64,000 bases of DNA. Origin: CAWDVH01 sp963805705. GTDB lineage: Bacteria > Actinomycetota > Actinomycetes > Streptosporangiales > Streptosporangiaceae. The position numbers and the translations under genes were made by a program. The first letter of the stretch is position 1, and each line of letters opens with the position of its first letter. Positions 1 through 7,567 of the stretch are shown piece by piece. The notes under the pieces are model-generated. The model was given only the letters and a program-made list of their open reading frames with translations. It did not search any database and was not told the origin of the DNA. Location: the NCBI GenBank assembly GCA_963805705.1, contig CAWDVH010000005.1:434001-498000 (forward strand), in the 5' to 3' direction.

Positions 1-81
1 TCCGCCGCCGAGGCCGTCGATGAGATCCTCACCCGCCTGCTGGGACCGCAGGAGGTGGCCGGCTCCTCCGTGGTGGACTGA
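1..81 (+). CDS. 3' end of an unidentified gene
   Basis: The frame is open from the first base of the window to a TGA at 79-81 and gives 26 C-terminal residues with a helical look (core VDEILTRLLG). About 24 of the 26 codons end in G or C, which is the coding signature of this genome and supports a real gene tail. No motif identifies the family. The rest of the gene lies outside the window. Confidence 0.55.
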   Translation, partial: SAAEAVDEILTRLLGPQEVAGSSVVD

Positions 82-103
82 CCTGTTGGCTAAGGAGGGT
101 CGT

Positions 104-208
104 ATGTCGAGCGAAGCTGCCGCGCAATTCAACATCCACGAGGCCAAGACGAACTTGTCCCGGATCATCGAGCGAGTCGAGCTCAGGGGCGCGCAGGCCG
201 CCTCCTGA
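104..208 (+). pseudogene. Truncated Phd/YefM-type antitoxin remnant
   Basis: A good ribosome binding site (AAGGAGGG, 92-99) precedes an ATG at 104. The 34-residue product contains FNIHEAKTNLSRIIERVE, the N-terminal strand-helix signature of Phd/YefM antitoxins, which normally run about 75-90 residues. Here the similarity ends after about 26 residues and a TGA follows at 206-208. No toxin gene (PIN, RelE or Doc) follows; the next gene is cobS on the other strand. I infer a decayed toxin-antitoxin locus cut by a rearrangement at the end of the cobalamin operon. Expression of the short peptide is possible, but it lacks the toxin-binding C-terminus. Confidence 0.7.
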
Positions 209-250
209 CCGCTCACCCAGGGAGTTCACATTGTTGCTCACTCAGATGGC

Positions 251-1045
251 TCATCCAGACAGGGCCAGAACGACGAGCACCACGGCGGTCGACACCTCAA
301 TAATGGCGCCGAAGACATCGCCGGTCATGCCGCCCAGCCGACGCTGAGCCGTCCGGCGCAGCAGCTCGGCGGCGAGCAGCCCTGCTACCGTCGCCCCGAG
401 CCCGCGCGCCGCCAGCGCCAGCCCGCCGGCTGCGGCGCCACCCGCCACGACCGCCGCCAGCAGGCACGATGTCGCCACGAGCCGGACCCGCAACGTGACC
501 GTGGCGGCCACCAGCGTGCCGAACCCCGCCGGGCGCGCGCTCGGCGTGCTGGTCCCCGCGGCGAGCACGACGCCGACCCGGCCCGTGACGGCGGCCAGGA
601 CGAGCGCCGCGGCACCCAGCCATGGGGGAGTCAGGGCGGCCAGAGCGGTGATCTGCAGCAGGACGGCAAAGACCAGCGCCGCCACTCCCATCGGGCCAAC
701 ATCGGACCGCCGCATGATGGCCAGCGCCTCATCGCCGGGACGGCGGCTGCCGAGCCCGTCCGCGGTGTCGGCCAGGCCGTCCAGATGCAGGCCGCCGGTG
801 AGCAGGCCCAGCACGGCAACGGCGAGCGTCGCGGCCAGCAGCCGCCGTATCGCGGAATCCCCGCCCGCCTCCGCGCCCAGCAGCACGCCGGCGGCGACCG
901 CCGCGATCAGCGCTCCTACTGCGGGCAGCCAGCGGACCGCCCTGGCCGCCTGGTCCTGGCCAATCTGGCCGTGGACCGGGGCCGGGATCACGGTGAACAG
1001 GTTCAGCGCGACCAGCCAGGCACGAGCGGGCGGTGCCTGCGTCAC
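251..1045 (-). CDS. cobS: Adenosylcobinamide-GDP ribazoletransferase (cobalamin synthase)
   Basis: 264-residue polytopic membrane protein that joins adenosylcobinamide-GDP and alpha-ribazole(-phosphate) in the last steps of the nucleotide-loop pathway. Family signatures are clear: GGLHLDGLADTADGL near residue 85 (metal-binding Asp residues), MRRSDVGPMG near 110 and RRLGGMTGDVFGA near 235, with about six hydrophobic segments between. It starts with GTG at 1045, overlapping the stop codon of the upstream cobU fusion (GTGA), so it is the last gene of a coupled cobD-bluBcobT-cobU-cobS operon. Expected to be controlled by the B12 riboswitch upstream of cobD. Length is normal for the family. Confidence 0.95.
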   Translation of the reverse strand: MTQAPPARAWLVALNLFTVIPAPVHGQIGQDQAARAVRWLPAVGALIAAVAAGVLLGAEAGGDSAIRRLLAATLAVAVLGLLTGGLHLDGLADTADGLGSRRPGDEALAIMRRSDVGPMGVAALVFAVLLQITALAALTPPWLGAAALVLAAVTGRVGVVLAAGTSTPSARPAGFGTLVAATVTLRVRLVATSCLLAAVVAGGAAAGGLALAARGLGATVAGLLAAELLRRTAQRRLGGMTGDVFGAIIEVSTAVVLVVLALSG

Positions 1046-2256
1046 CGCAGCCGCCGGGCGATGCCCGCGGTACAGAGCCAGACCTCATCGGATTCGGCGG
1101 CGATCCGGGCGTTGAGGGACCCGAGCTCGTCGCGAAACCGCCGCCCCGACACAGTCCCCGGCACCACTCCGGACCCGACCTCACTGCTGACCGCCACGAC
1201 GTGGCGCCGGGTGATCCGCCAGGCTTCGACCAGCGTGTCTACCCGCCGGGCCAGCGCGCGATCGGCGTCGGGGCGCCCGGCCCAGATCCCGCATTCGTCC
1301 ATCACGCCCGCCAGCCAGGTGGACAGGCAGTCCACCAGCACCGAAGCCGCCTTTTCGCCAGGCGCGTCGGCCGCCGCGCTTCCCGCGGCGCCCGCCTGGC
1401 TCGCTCCTTGGCCTGCCTCTTCGCCCCTCATCCCGTCCAGTGGGCCCACTGCCGTGAACTCGCGCTCCACGTCGAGCGTCTCGATCGTCCGCCAGGCGGC
1501 GGGCCGTCGCTGCTGATGGACGAGCACCCGCGCCCCCCACTCCAGGTCACCGGGACCAGGGATCGGCCCGGTGGCGATGTAGTCAACATGGGCCTGCCCG
1601 GCCAGCAGCCTCTCCGCGGTCGCCGACTTGCCGGACCGCGCGCCCCCGAGCACGAGCACCCGCCGCGCTGCTGGCGGAGCCCCCGCCCCGCTGTCCGCAA
1701 CCCGATGGGTGTGACTTTCATCGGGTTGCGTGCCGTTGAATGTCACATCCATCGGGTTGCGCTCGCCTCCCGGCAGCGCTGCGCGGGCCTGTTCCCACGA
1801 CAGGGATGCACCATCAGTCGCGGCCGCCCCATCAGCATCTGCGCCGCCGCACCAGATCCGCCGCTGCTGCGCGTCGGCCGCCACGGCGTCGTCGACCTGC
1901 GGCTGTCCGGTGCAGGCCAAGACCAGCCACGCTCCGTCCAGGTCGCGGGTGACGTAGCCGCGCCGGCGAACCCGAACCCGGCCACACGACAGCCCCCTGC
2001 CACCCGACAGGCCCCCGGCGTCCCAAACGTCCCTGGTGTCTCCGGCCGACACCAGCCCCTCCAGCGCCACACTCAGCTCAGGCGCCACCACCAGCACCTC
2101 AGCCCCGGCAGCCAGCAGCCTCGCCACCCACCGCTCAGCCACTGAGTTCCCGCCAATCACGACCGCCAGGCGCCCCCGCATACGCAGGCCGACCAGAAAC
2201 AGGCCAACCGGAGGCAGCGCGTCCGGAGACGAGTGCGTCCGGATCGCCTGGCGCAC
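1042..2256 (-). CDS. cobU: CobU (cobinamide kinase/guanylyltransferase) with an N-terminal precorrin-2-dehydrogenase-like domain
   Basis: 404 residues, about twice the usual CobU. Residues ~15-145 resemble the NAD-binding Rossmann domain of CysG/siroheme synthase (VVIGGNSVAERWVARLL near 33, DLDGAWLVLAC near 105, RRIWC near 132) but stop before the dimerisation part. Residues ~198-404 are a complete CobU: P-loop GGARSGKS (204-211), a candidate guanylylated His at 247 (VHQQRR), VDCLSTWLAGV and the C-terminal RFRDELGSLNARIA signature. Known role: phosphorylates adenosylcobinamide and adds GMP. The linker (~150-197) is encoded by DNA holding three copies of a short repeat (1697-1761). Start GTG at 2256 was chosen because it retains the Rossmann beta strand; the gene follows bluB-cobT by 14 bases. 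Whether the extra domain is active is unknown. Confidence 0.88.
   Translation of the reverse strand: MRQAIRTHSSPDALPPVGLFLVGLRMRGRLAVVIGGNSVAERWVARLLAAGAEVLVVAPELSVALEGLVSAGDTRDVWDAGGLSGGRGLSCGRVRVRRRGYVTRDLDGAWLVLACTGQPQVDDAVAADAQQRRIWCGGADADGAAATDGASLSWEQARAALPGGERNPMDVTFNGTQPDESHTHRVADSGAGAPPAARRVLVLGGARSGKSATAERLLAGQAHVDYIATGPIPGPGDLEWGARVLVHQQRRPAAWRTIETLDVEREFTAVGPLDGMRGEEAGQGASQAGAAGSAAADAPGEKAASVLVDCLSTWLAGVMDECGIWAGRPDADRALARRVDTLVEAWRITRRHVVAVSSEVGSGVVPGTVSGRRFRDELGSLNARIAAESDEVWLCTAGIARRLR
1697..1761. repeat. Three copies of a ~20-bp repeat, two of them forming a perfect 12-bp inverted repeat
   Basis: CGCAACCCGATG at 1697-1708 is the exact reverse complement of CATCGGGTTGCG at 1719-1730, with a 10-base loop; the same 12-mer recurs at 1750-1761. 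Flanking bases are also alike (GTCACAtCC before the third copy, GTGTGAC after the first), so the unit is about 20-23 bp. The array lies in the interdomain linker of the cobU fusion and is read through in frame. It looks like a small palindromic element captured as coding linker. Confidence 0.8.
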
Positions 2257-2270
2257 CCGCGCGCATCCGA

Positions 2271-4013
2271 TTACCCTTTCTCGCCCGACACCCCGGCGCT
2301 GTCGAACGTGGCGACGTCCCGCAGCACCCGCGCCGCTGACTGCACGATCGGCAGCGCCAGCACGGCACCGGAGCCCTCGCCGAGGCGAAGGTCGAGGTCA
2401 AGGAGTGGCCGCAGCCCGAGTGCCGTCAGCGCGTGCCGGGCGCCGGGCTCGGTGGACAGGTGCCCGGCGATCAGGCATCCTGCGACGTCGGGTGCGAGCG
2501 CCCTGGCGGCCAGCGCGGCGGCGCAGGCGATCACCCCGTCCAGCACCGCAGGCACCCGAAGCGCGGCCGCCCCCAGCAAGAGTCCGGCCAGCGCCGCGTG
2601 CTCCAGCCCCCCCACGGCCGCCAGTACGCCCACGGGATCACCGGGATCCAGCTCATGCCGGCCGAGCGCACGGCGCACGACATCGACTTTCCGCGCCAGG
2701 GTTGCGTCGTCCACCCCCGTACCGCGTCCGGTGACCTCCTGCGGATCTGCGCCGGTGAACACCGATATCAGCGCGGCGGACGCGGTGGTGTTCGCGATGC
2801 CCATGTCCCCGGTCACCAGGCAGCGGTTGCCGGCCGCGACCAGGTCACGCGCGGTCTCGATACCGACCTCGATCGCCCGGGTCGCCTCGGCCCGGCTCAT
2901 CGCAGGCCCCGCGGTCATGTCCGCGGTGCCTGCCCGCACCTTGCGTGGCAGCAGGCCGGGCGCTGGCGGCAGGTCAGCCGCGATGCCCACGTCGATCACG
3001 CAGACCTCGGCGCCGGCCTGCGCGGCGATCGCGTTGACGACGGCTCCCGAGGCGAGGAAATTCAGCACCATCTGCGCGGTGACCTCCTGCGGCCAGGGCG
3101 TGACCCCCTGCGCATGGACGCCGTGGTCTCCGGCGAATACCGCTACCACGGCCGGCTCGGGCATCGGTGCCGGGCACTCCCCGGCCAGCCCGGCCAGCTG
3201 CACCGACAGGTCCTCCAGCCGCCCGAGCGAGCCGCTGGGCTTGGTCAGCCGTTCCTGCCGCTCCCGCGCCTGCGCGGCGGCGTCGCTGTCGGCCGGCCCG
3301 ATGGCGCCGATCGTGTCGTCGAGCAGGCTCACCGCAGGCTCCCCAGGCAGGGCACGCTGGCCCCACCGCTCGTCGTGGACGGCCCAGGACAGGGGCCGCG
3401 TGCGCGCCCACCCGCTGAGCGCGAGCTCGGGCCCGGGCGGGAACTCCTCCACATGGCCCATGCACAGGTATGCCACGACCTGCAGGTGCGAGGGAAGGCC
3501 GAGCGCGGCGGCCAGCTCACGCTCGTCGAAGAAGCTCACCCATCCCACGCCGATGCCCTCGGCGCGCGCGGCGAGCCAGAGATTCTGCACGGCGCATGCC
3601 GTTGAGTAGGCCGCCATCTGCGGCTGCGCATGCCGTCCGAGCACGCCGCGGCCGCCCCTGGTGGGGTCGCACGTCACCACGATGCTGAGGGGAGTGTCGA
3701 GGATGGCCTCCACTTTCAGCTCGCGGAAGGCCAGGGCCCGCGGCCAGGGCAAGGACGCGGCGAAGACCGCCTGCTGCCGGCCCGCGAGCGCGTGCAGGCG
3801 CTCCCGTACCGCGCGGTCGCGCAGCACGATGAAGTCCCACGGCTGGCTGAGGCCGACGCTCGGTGCCTGGTGCGCGGCCCGCAGGATCCTGGTCAGCACA
3901 TCGTCATCGACGGGGGCGGGCAGGAAGCCATTGCGGACGTCCCGGCGCGCGGCGACGACCCGGTAGAGAGCGTCGATGTCGGACTGGGGCAGGCCGTGGT
4001 CAGCGTGCGTCAT
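2271..4013 (-). CDS. cobT: Bifunctional BluB-CobT: DMB synthase fused to nicotinate-nucleotide:DMB phosphoribosyltransferase
   Basis: 580 residues with two enzymes in one chain. Residues ~10-215 are a BluB-type nitroreductase-fold flavoenzyme (RRDVRNGFLPAPVDDDVLTRIL, SVGLSQPWDFIV, GWVSFFDERELAAALGLP), which cuts FMN to give 5,6-dimethylbenzimidazole. Residues ~240-575 are CobT (KPSGSLGRLEDL, FAGDHGVHAQGVTPWPQEVT, GDMGIANTTASAA, GEGSGAVLAL with the catalytic Glu), which activates that base to alpha-ribazole phosphate. The fusion joins consecutive steps. Its ATG at 4011-4013 overlaps the cobD stop (ATGA). Both active-site regions look intact. Such fusions are known in some actinobacteria. Confidence 0.94.
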   Translation of the reverse strand: MTHADHGLPQSDIDALYRVVAARRDVRNGFLPAPVDDDVLTRILRAAHQAPSVGLSQPWDFIVLRDRAVRERLHALAGRQQAVFAASLPWPRALAFRELKVEAILDTPLSIVVTCDPTRGGRGVLGRHAQPQMAAYSTACAVQNLWLAARAEGIGVGWVSFFDERELAAALGLPSHLQVVAYLCMGHVEEFPPGPELALSGWARTRPLSWAVHDERWGQRALPGEPAVSLLDDTIGAIGPADSDAAAQARERQERLTKPSGSLGRLEDLSVQLAGLAGECPAPMPEPAVVAVFAGDHGVHAQGVTPWPQEVTAQMVLNFLASGAVVNAIAAQAGAEVCVIDVGIAADLPPAPGLLPRKVRAGTADMTAGPAMSRAEATRAIEVGIETARDLVAAGNRCLVTGDMGIANTTASAALISVFTGADPQEVTGRGTGVDDATLARKVDVVRRALGRHELDPGDPVGVLAAVGGLEHAALAGLLLGAAALRVPAVLDGVIACAAALAARALAPDVAGCLIAGHLSTEPGARHALTALGLRPLLDLDLRLGEGSGAVLALPIVQSAARVLRDVATFDSAGVSGEKG

Positions 4014-5083
4014 GCTGGGACCTCGCGGAGTGAGTCGGCGAGAGCACCGGGATAGTCCGGGCTCAGGACTTCGGCCGGCGCGCCGTCGAGCGCGCCGTCC
4101 AGCGCACCGTCCCGCGTGCCGTCGTGCACGGCCGCGAGCGCACCGTCGAGCGCGGCCGCGAGCATGGCGGCCAGCACGACCGCCACGGCGCTGATGAGCC
4201 GCGACAGCCGGACGGCGCGGACGATGTCGGCGGTCCGCGGCCCCCGTCCGTCACCGAGCAGCCCCCGCTCCTCGTCCCGGCCCTGGTACACGTTCGTTCC
4301 GCCCAGCCGCACCCCGAGCGCGCCCGCGAACGCCGCCTCGCACTGGCCGCCGTTGGGACTGGGGTGCGACCGGCCATCACGGCGCAGCACGCGCAGGGCA
4401 TCACGCGTGCTGCCGCCGACCGCGGGCGCCAGCGTGGCCGCCAGCAGGCCGGTCATACGGGACGGCACCAGGTTGGCGGCGTCGTCCAGCCGCGCCGCCG
4501 CCCACCCGAAGTTCTCATACCGCGCACTGCGGTGCCCCACCATGGCATCGAGCGTGTTCACCGCGCGATAGCCGAGCAGACCGGGCACACCGCACAACGC
4601 TCCCCACAGCAAGGGCGCGACGACGGCGTCGGAGGTGTTCTCGGCCACCGACTCGACGGTCGCGCGCGCCAGCTGCGGCCCGTCGAGCCGATCAGGATCG
4701 CGCCCGCACAAGGCCGGCAGCCGCCGCCGGGCCCCCCCGAGATCACTCGCCTGCAGCGCTCCGGCCATCCCGGCCGCCTCGGCGGCCAGGCTCGTACCGC
4801 CGAGAACGGCCCACGTCGCGACCGCCGTCAGCGCCATGCGGCCGACCGGCCAGCGCGCTACAGCCCGCTGCGCCGCCACGCCCGCGACCGTCACGGTTCC
4901 GGCGCATACGACGGTGAATGCCACTCCCCGCCCGCGCGAAGCCGCCCAGATCCGGCTCTCGACCCCGGCCGCGGCGGTGCCGAACGCCGCGACCGGATGA
5001 GCGCGCCGCGGATCAGCGAGCGCGGCGTCCAGGGCGAAACCGGCCAGCAGCCCGAGCGCGCGCCAAGACGAACGCCGCATCAT
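4010..5083 (-). CDS. cobD: Adenosylcobinamide-phosphate synthase (CobD/CbiB)
   Basis: 357 residues from the tandem ATGs at 5083/5080, preceded at six bases by GAGGAAGG (5090-5097 on the complementary strand). It couples the aminopropanol arm to adenosylcobyric acid at the membrane. Signatures: DPRRAHPVAAFG near residue 25, ESVAENTSDAVVAPLLWG near 150, GYRAVNTLDAMVGHRSARY near 180, SPNGGQCEAAFAGALGVRLGG near 250. The open frame continues upstream to 5305, but that stretch is the B12 riboswitch, so the short start is correct. The C-terminus carries an Ala/Asp/Gly-rich tail with repeated DGALDGALDGA. First gene of the riboswitch-controlled operon. Confidence 0.94.
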   Translation of the reverse strand: MMRRSSWRALGLLAGFALDAALADPRRAHPVAAFGTAAAGVESRIWAASRGRGVAFTVVCAGTVTVAGVAAQRAVARWPVGRMALTAVATWAVLGGTSLAAEAAGMAGALQASDLGGARRRLPALCGRDPDRLDGPQLARATVESVAENTSDAVVAPLLWGALCGVPGLLGYRAVNTLDAMVGHRSARYENFGWAAARLDDAANLVPSRMTGLLAATLAPAVGGSTRDALRVLRRDGRSHPSPNGGQCEAAFAGALGVRLGGTNVYQGRDEERGLLGDGRGPRTADIVRAVRLSRLISAVAVVLAAMLAAALDGALAAVHDGTRDGALDGALDGAPAEVLSPDYPGALADSLREVPA

Positions 5084-5124
5084 GCACTGCCTTCCTCGGG
5101 GTAACCGCGCCCCGGGGCGAAGGA

Positions 5125-5295
5125 TCGGCGGCCGGAGTCTCCTGGCTCCCGGATCGGGGCTTCTCTCGGCCTTCCCACCGCGCTGCACGGTCGTGGCCCA
5201 TGCGAGAGTCGCTCCCCGGTGACAGTGGCGGGACCGCGTCGGACTTGCACCGACTTCCTCCGCTGCCGTCGATGGACCCGAGAAGGACAGCACAC
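5125..5295 (-). promoter_or_regulatory. Cobalamin (adenosylcobalamin) riboswitch
   Basis: Read on the minus strand, the region upstream of cobD contains GGTGCAAGTCCGACGCGG, then CCCGCCACTGTCACC, then AAGGCCGAGAGAAGCCCC and the B12-box-like GAGCCAGGAGACTCCGG (about 5133-5149). These are the conserved core elements of cobalamin riboswitches in the correct order and spacing. A perfect palindrome CGCCCCGGGGCG at 5108-5119, just before the ribosome binding site, may be part of the expression platform, which would suggest control of translation start. Boundaries are approximate. Confidence 0.93.
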
Positions 5296-5306
5296 CGCCC
5301 GTCACT

Positions 5307-5397
5307 CAGTCAAGCAGCTCAGTCGAGCAGCACAGTCAAGCAGCTCAGTCGAGCAGCACAGTCGAGCAGCACAGCCGAGCAGCACAGGCAAGCAGCC
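5307..5397. repeat. Seven tandem copies of a 13-bp unit
   Basis: Units of the form CAGTCGAGCAGCA follow each other exactly seven times (13 x 7 = 91 bp) with alternating single-base variants (CAGTCAAGCAGCT, CAGTCGAGCAGCA, CAGCCGAGCAGCA, CAGGCAAGCAGCC). The array is noncoding and sits directly upstream of the B12 riboswitch, where the promoter of the cob operon should lie. Copy number is likely to vary between strains. Confidence 0.92.
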
Positions 5398-5469
5398 CAG
5401 GTCAACACCACCACGCCAAACGGCTACCAGCCGGCCGATGCCCTCCGCCCGCCGGTCAGGGCCCGCCGG

Positions 5470-6825
5470 TCAGCGCCCGCCGGCCGGGCCCAGGCGCCAG
5501 GTCCCGGCCCAGACCAGGATCGCGGCCCCGGCGATCGCGGCACCGAGCACGCAGGTCGCCTGCCAGCCGACGGCGGCGTAGATGGTCGCCGACAGCAGTG
5601 AGCCGATGACGCCGCCGAGAAAGACGGCGGTCATGTAGGCGGTGGTCAGCCTGCTGCGGGCCTGCGGGCGGAGCCGGTAGATCATGGCCTGGTTGCTGAT
5701 GTGGGCACCCTGGATGCCGAGATCAAGCACGACGATGCCGGCCACCAGCGCGAGCAGGGACGAGCCGCCGAGGGCCAGCAGCGGCCAGCTCGCCAGCACC
5801 AGGAGCAGGAGCAGGCTGAGCACGAGCCGCCCGTGCCCGTGGTCGGCCAGCCGTCCGGCGACCGGAGCGATCAGCGCGCCCGCGGCGCCGGCCAGGCCGA
5901 ACAGGCCGATGACAGCTTCCCCGTAGTGGTAGGCAGGCCCCCCGAGCAGGAACGCGATCGACGTCCACAGCACCGAGAACCCGGCGAACCCGAGCGCGCC
6001 GAGCGCCATCCGCTGGCGCAGCACGGGCTCCTCCACGATGAGCGCAAGGACCGACCGCAGCGCCGTGCGATAGCGCACGGGCTGGGCGGGGGCCAGCCGT
6101 GGCAGCGCGCGGCGCAGCACGAGCGAGAGCGCGAGCATGGCCACCGCGTCCAGCGCGAACACCAGGCGCCAGCCGCCGAGGCCGGCCACCAGGCCGCTGA
6201 GCGTCCGCGCCAGCAGGATGCCGATCAGCAGCCCGCTCATGACCGTGCCGACCACCTGCCCGCGCTCGCCGGGAGCGGCGAGGGTGGCGGCGAGCGGGAC
6301 GACGATCTGGGCGACGGCCGACAGGACGCCGATGGCGACCAGGGCCGCGGCCAGTACGCCGAAGCCCGGTGCCGCCGCGCAGATGGCGGCCGCGGCGGCG
6401 GTGCCGAGCAGCAAGGTGGTGATCAGCCCCCGGCGCTCGGCCAGATCGCCGAGCGGGACCAGCAGCACCAGGCCGGCCACGTAGCCGATCTGCGTGCAGG
6501 TAACCAGCAGCCCGGCCGTGCCGTCGGAGACGCCGAAGGCGTGCGCCACCACGTTGAGCAGCGGCTGGATGTAGTACAGGTTGGCCACTGCGGCCCCGGT
6601 CGTGACGGCGAGCAGCGCCACCATGCTGCGGGGCAGGCGCCGGGGCTCGTCAGCGGTCCCCGCCCCGCCCGTCTCCAGCGCCGCCTGGCCAGGATCGAGT
6701 TCGTCACCCGTCTCCAGCGCGCGCCCGCCCGTCTCCAGCGCGCGCCCGCCCGTCTCCAGCGCCCGCCCGCCCGGTCGCATGTCGGAGTCAGGGCGGCCCG
6801 GTGAGCCCAGGACACGTGACGACAT
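5470..6825 (-). CDS. MFS transporter, DHA1-like drug exporter
   Basis: 451 residues with about 12 hydrophobic segments. Signatures: YIQPLLNVVAHAFGVSDG near residue 85 and GYVAGLVLLVPLGDLAERRG (MFS motif A region), typical of the YgaY/AraJ-like proton-driven exporters. Start ATG at 6825, with GAGAGG upstream on the minus strand. The first 60 residues are cytoplasmic and carry three exact GGRALET repeats plus a degenerate one, encoded by a 21-bp tandem repeat. It is divergent from the TetR gene at 6904, and the operator between them suggests TetR-controlled export. Substrate unknown. Confidence 0.85.
   Translation of the reverse strand: MSSRVLGSPGRPDSDMRPGGRALETGGRALETGGRALETGDELDPGQAALETGGAGTADEPRRLPRSMVALLAVTTGAAVANLYYIQPLLNVVAHAFGVSDGTAGLLVTCTQIGYVAGLVLLVPLGDLAERRGLITTLLLGTAAAAAICAAAPGFGVLAAALVAIGVLSAVAQIVVPLAATLAAPGERGQVVGTVMSGLLIGILLARTLSGLVAGLGGWRLVFALDAVAMLALSLVLRRALPRLAPAQPVRYRTALRSVLALIVEEPVLRQRMALGALGFAGFSVLWTSIAFLLGGPAYHYGEAVIGLFGLAGAAGALIAPVAGRLADHGHGRLVLSLLLLLVLASWPLLALGGSSLLALVAGIVVLDLGIQGAHISNQAMIYRLRPQARSRLTTAYMTAVFLGGVIGSLLSATIYAAVGWQATCVLGAAIAGAAILVWAGTWRLGPAGGR
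6707..6769. repeat. 21-bp in-frame tandem repeat (x3) in the MFS N-terminus
   Basis: Three consecutive 21-bp units (6707-6727, 6728-6748, 6749-6769) begin CCCGTCTCCAGCGC and differ at one base. They encode GGRALET on the minus strand; a degenerate fourth copy lies near 6670. A change in copy number keeps the frame. Confidence 0.9.
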
Positions 6826-6868
6826 CAAGATCCTCTCCAGCGATTCGGTCAGGCTCCCAAGCTATCAC

Positions 6869-6891
6869 AACTCCAACGATGGAGTTGGAGT
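6869..6891. promoter_or_regulatory. Nested palindromic operator between MFS and TetR genes
   Basis: Two overlapping dyads share the same bases: AACTCCA-ACGA-TGGAGTT (6869-6886) and ACTCCAAC-GATGGA-GTTGGAGT (6870-6891), both perfect. A TATAGT at 6891-6896 is a likely -10 box only seven bases before the ATG at 6904, which would make the tetR mRNA leaderless. The site fits autoregulation and control of the divergent MFS gene. Confidence 0.75.
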
Positions 6892-6903
6892 ATAGTCAGG
6901 GGC

Positions 6904-7500
6904 ATGACATGGAACACCGAGGAGACCAAGCGACGGCTCCAGCAGGCGGCCGTCCGAGAATTCGCGGCTCACGGACTCCACGGCACGACCATGGACGGGA
7001 TCGCCAGGCGGGCCGGCATCAACAAGGAGCGGCTGTACAACTACTTCGGCGATAAGCAGCGCCTGTTCGCCGCGGTCCTGGCGGACGAGCTGGCCAAGGT
7101 CGCCGCCGCCGTCCCGATCATGTCGCTGCGCGAGCAGGACGTGGGCGAGTACGCGGGGCGGCTGTTTGACTATCACGCCGCCCACCCCGAGCTGGTGCGC
7201 CTGCTGCACTGGGAGGCCCTGGCCTACGGCGATGGCGAGATCGCCGACGAGCAGAATCGCGCCGAGTTCTATCGCCAGAAGGTCAGGGTGTTCTCCGACG
7301 CCCAGCGCGACGGCGTCCTGGCCGCCCGTCCCGACGCCGCCCACCTTCTGTTCCTGGTCCTCGCCCTCGCCGACTGGTGGTTCGCCGTGCCGCAGCTTGC
7401 GCGCCTCCTGACCGGATCGGCGGGGGACACCGCTGACGAGCTAGCTCTGCGCCGGGCCAGCGTCGTGGAATGCGCCCGCCGGCTGGCGACCCCGGCGTAG
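6904..7500 (+). CDS. TetR-family transcriptional regulator
   Basis: 198 residues. Residues ~8-55 form a TetR helix-turn-helix (FAAHGLHGTTMDGIARRAG followed by LYNYFGDKQRLFAAVL). The C-terminal part (~75-195) is a ligand-binding helical region close to the AefR/TetR_C_17-like type, with LLFLVLALADWWFAVPQ near 145. It is transcribed divergently from the MFS exporter with 78 bases between them and a strong nested dyad (6869-6891). By analogy it should repress both genes until an effector, perhaps an exported compound, binds. Confidence 0.9.
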   Translation: MTWNTEETKRRLQQAAVREFAAHGLHGTTMDGIARRAGINKERLYNYFGDKQRLFAAVLADELAKVAAAVPIMSLREQDVGEYAGRLFDYHAAHPELVRLLHWEALAYGDGEIADEQNRAEFYRQKVRVFSDAQRDGVLAARPDAAHLLFLVLALADWWFAVPQLARLLTGSAGDTADELALRRASVVECARRLATPA

Positions 7501-7567
7501 CGCGCAGGCGAGCCCGGCGGAGCACCCGTATCGAGCCGTCCGCGCATGCCACCCAGGGGATGCGCGT

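Noticed and set aside
1033..2145. Long plus-strand open frame opposite cobU and cobS
   Set aside because: Arg/Pro/His-rich antisense frame typical of high-GC DNA; cobU and cobS motifs on the minus strand are unambiguous.
5084..5305. N-terminal extension of CobD to 5305
   Set aside because: That region is the B12 riboswitch, and a strong RBS precedes the ATG at 5083.
5307..5397. CRISPR array
   Set aside because: The repeats are directly adjacent 13-bp units without spacers; no cas genes are in the window.
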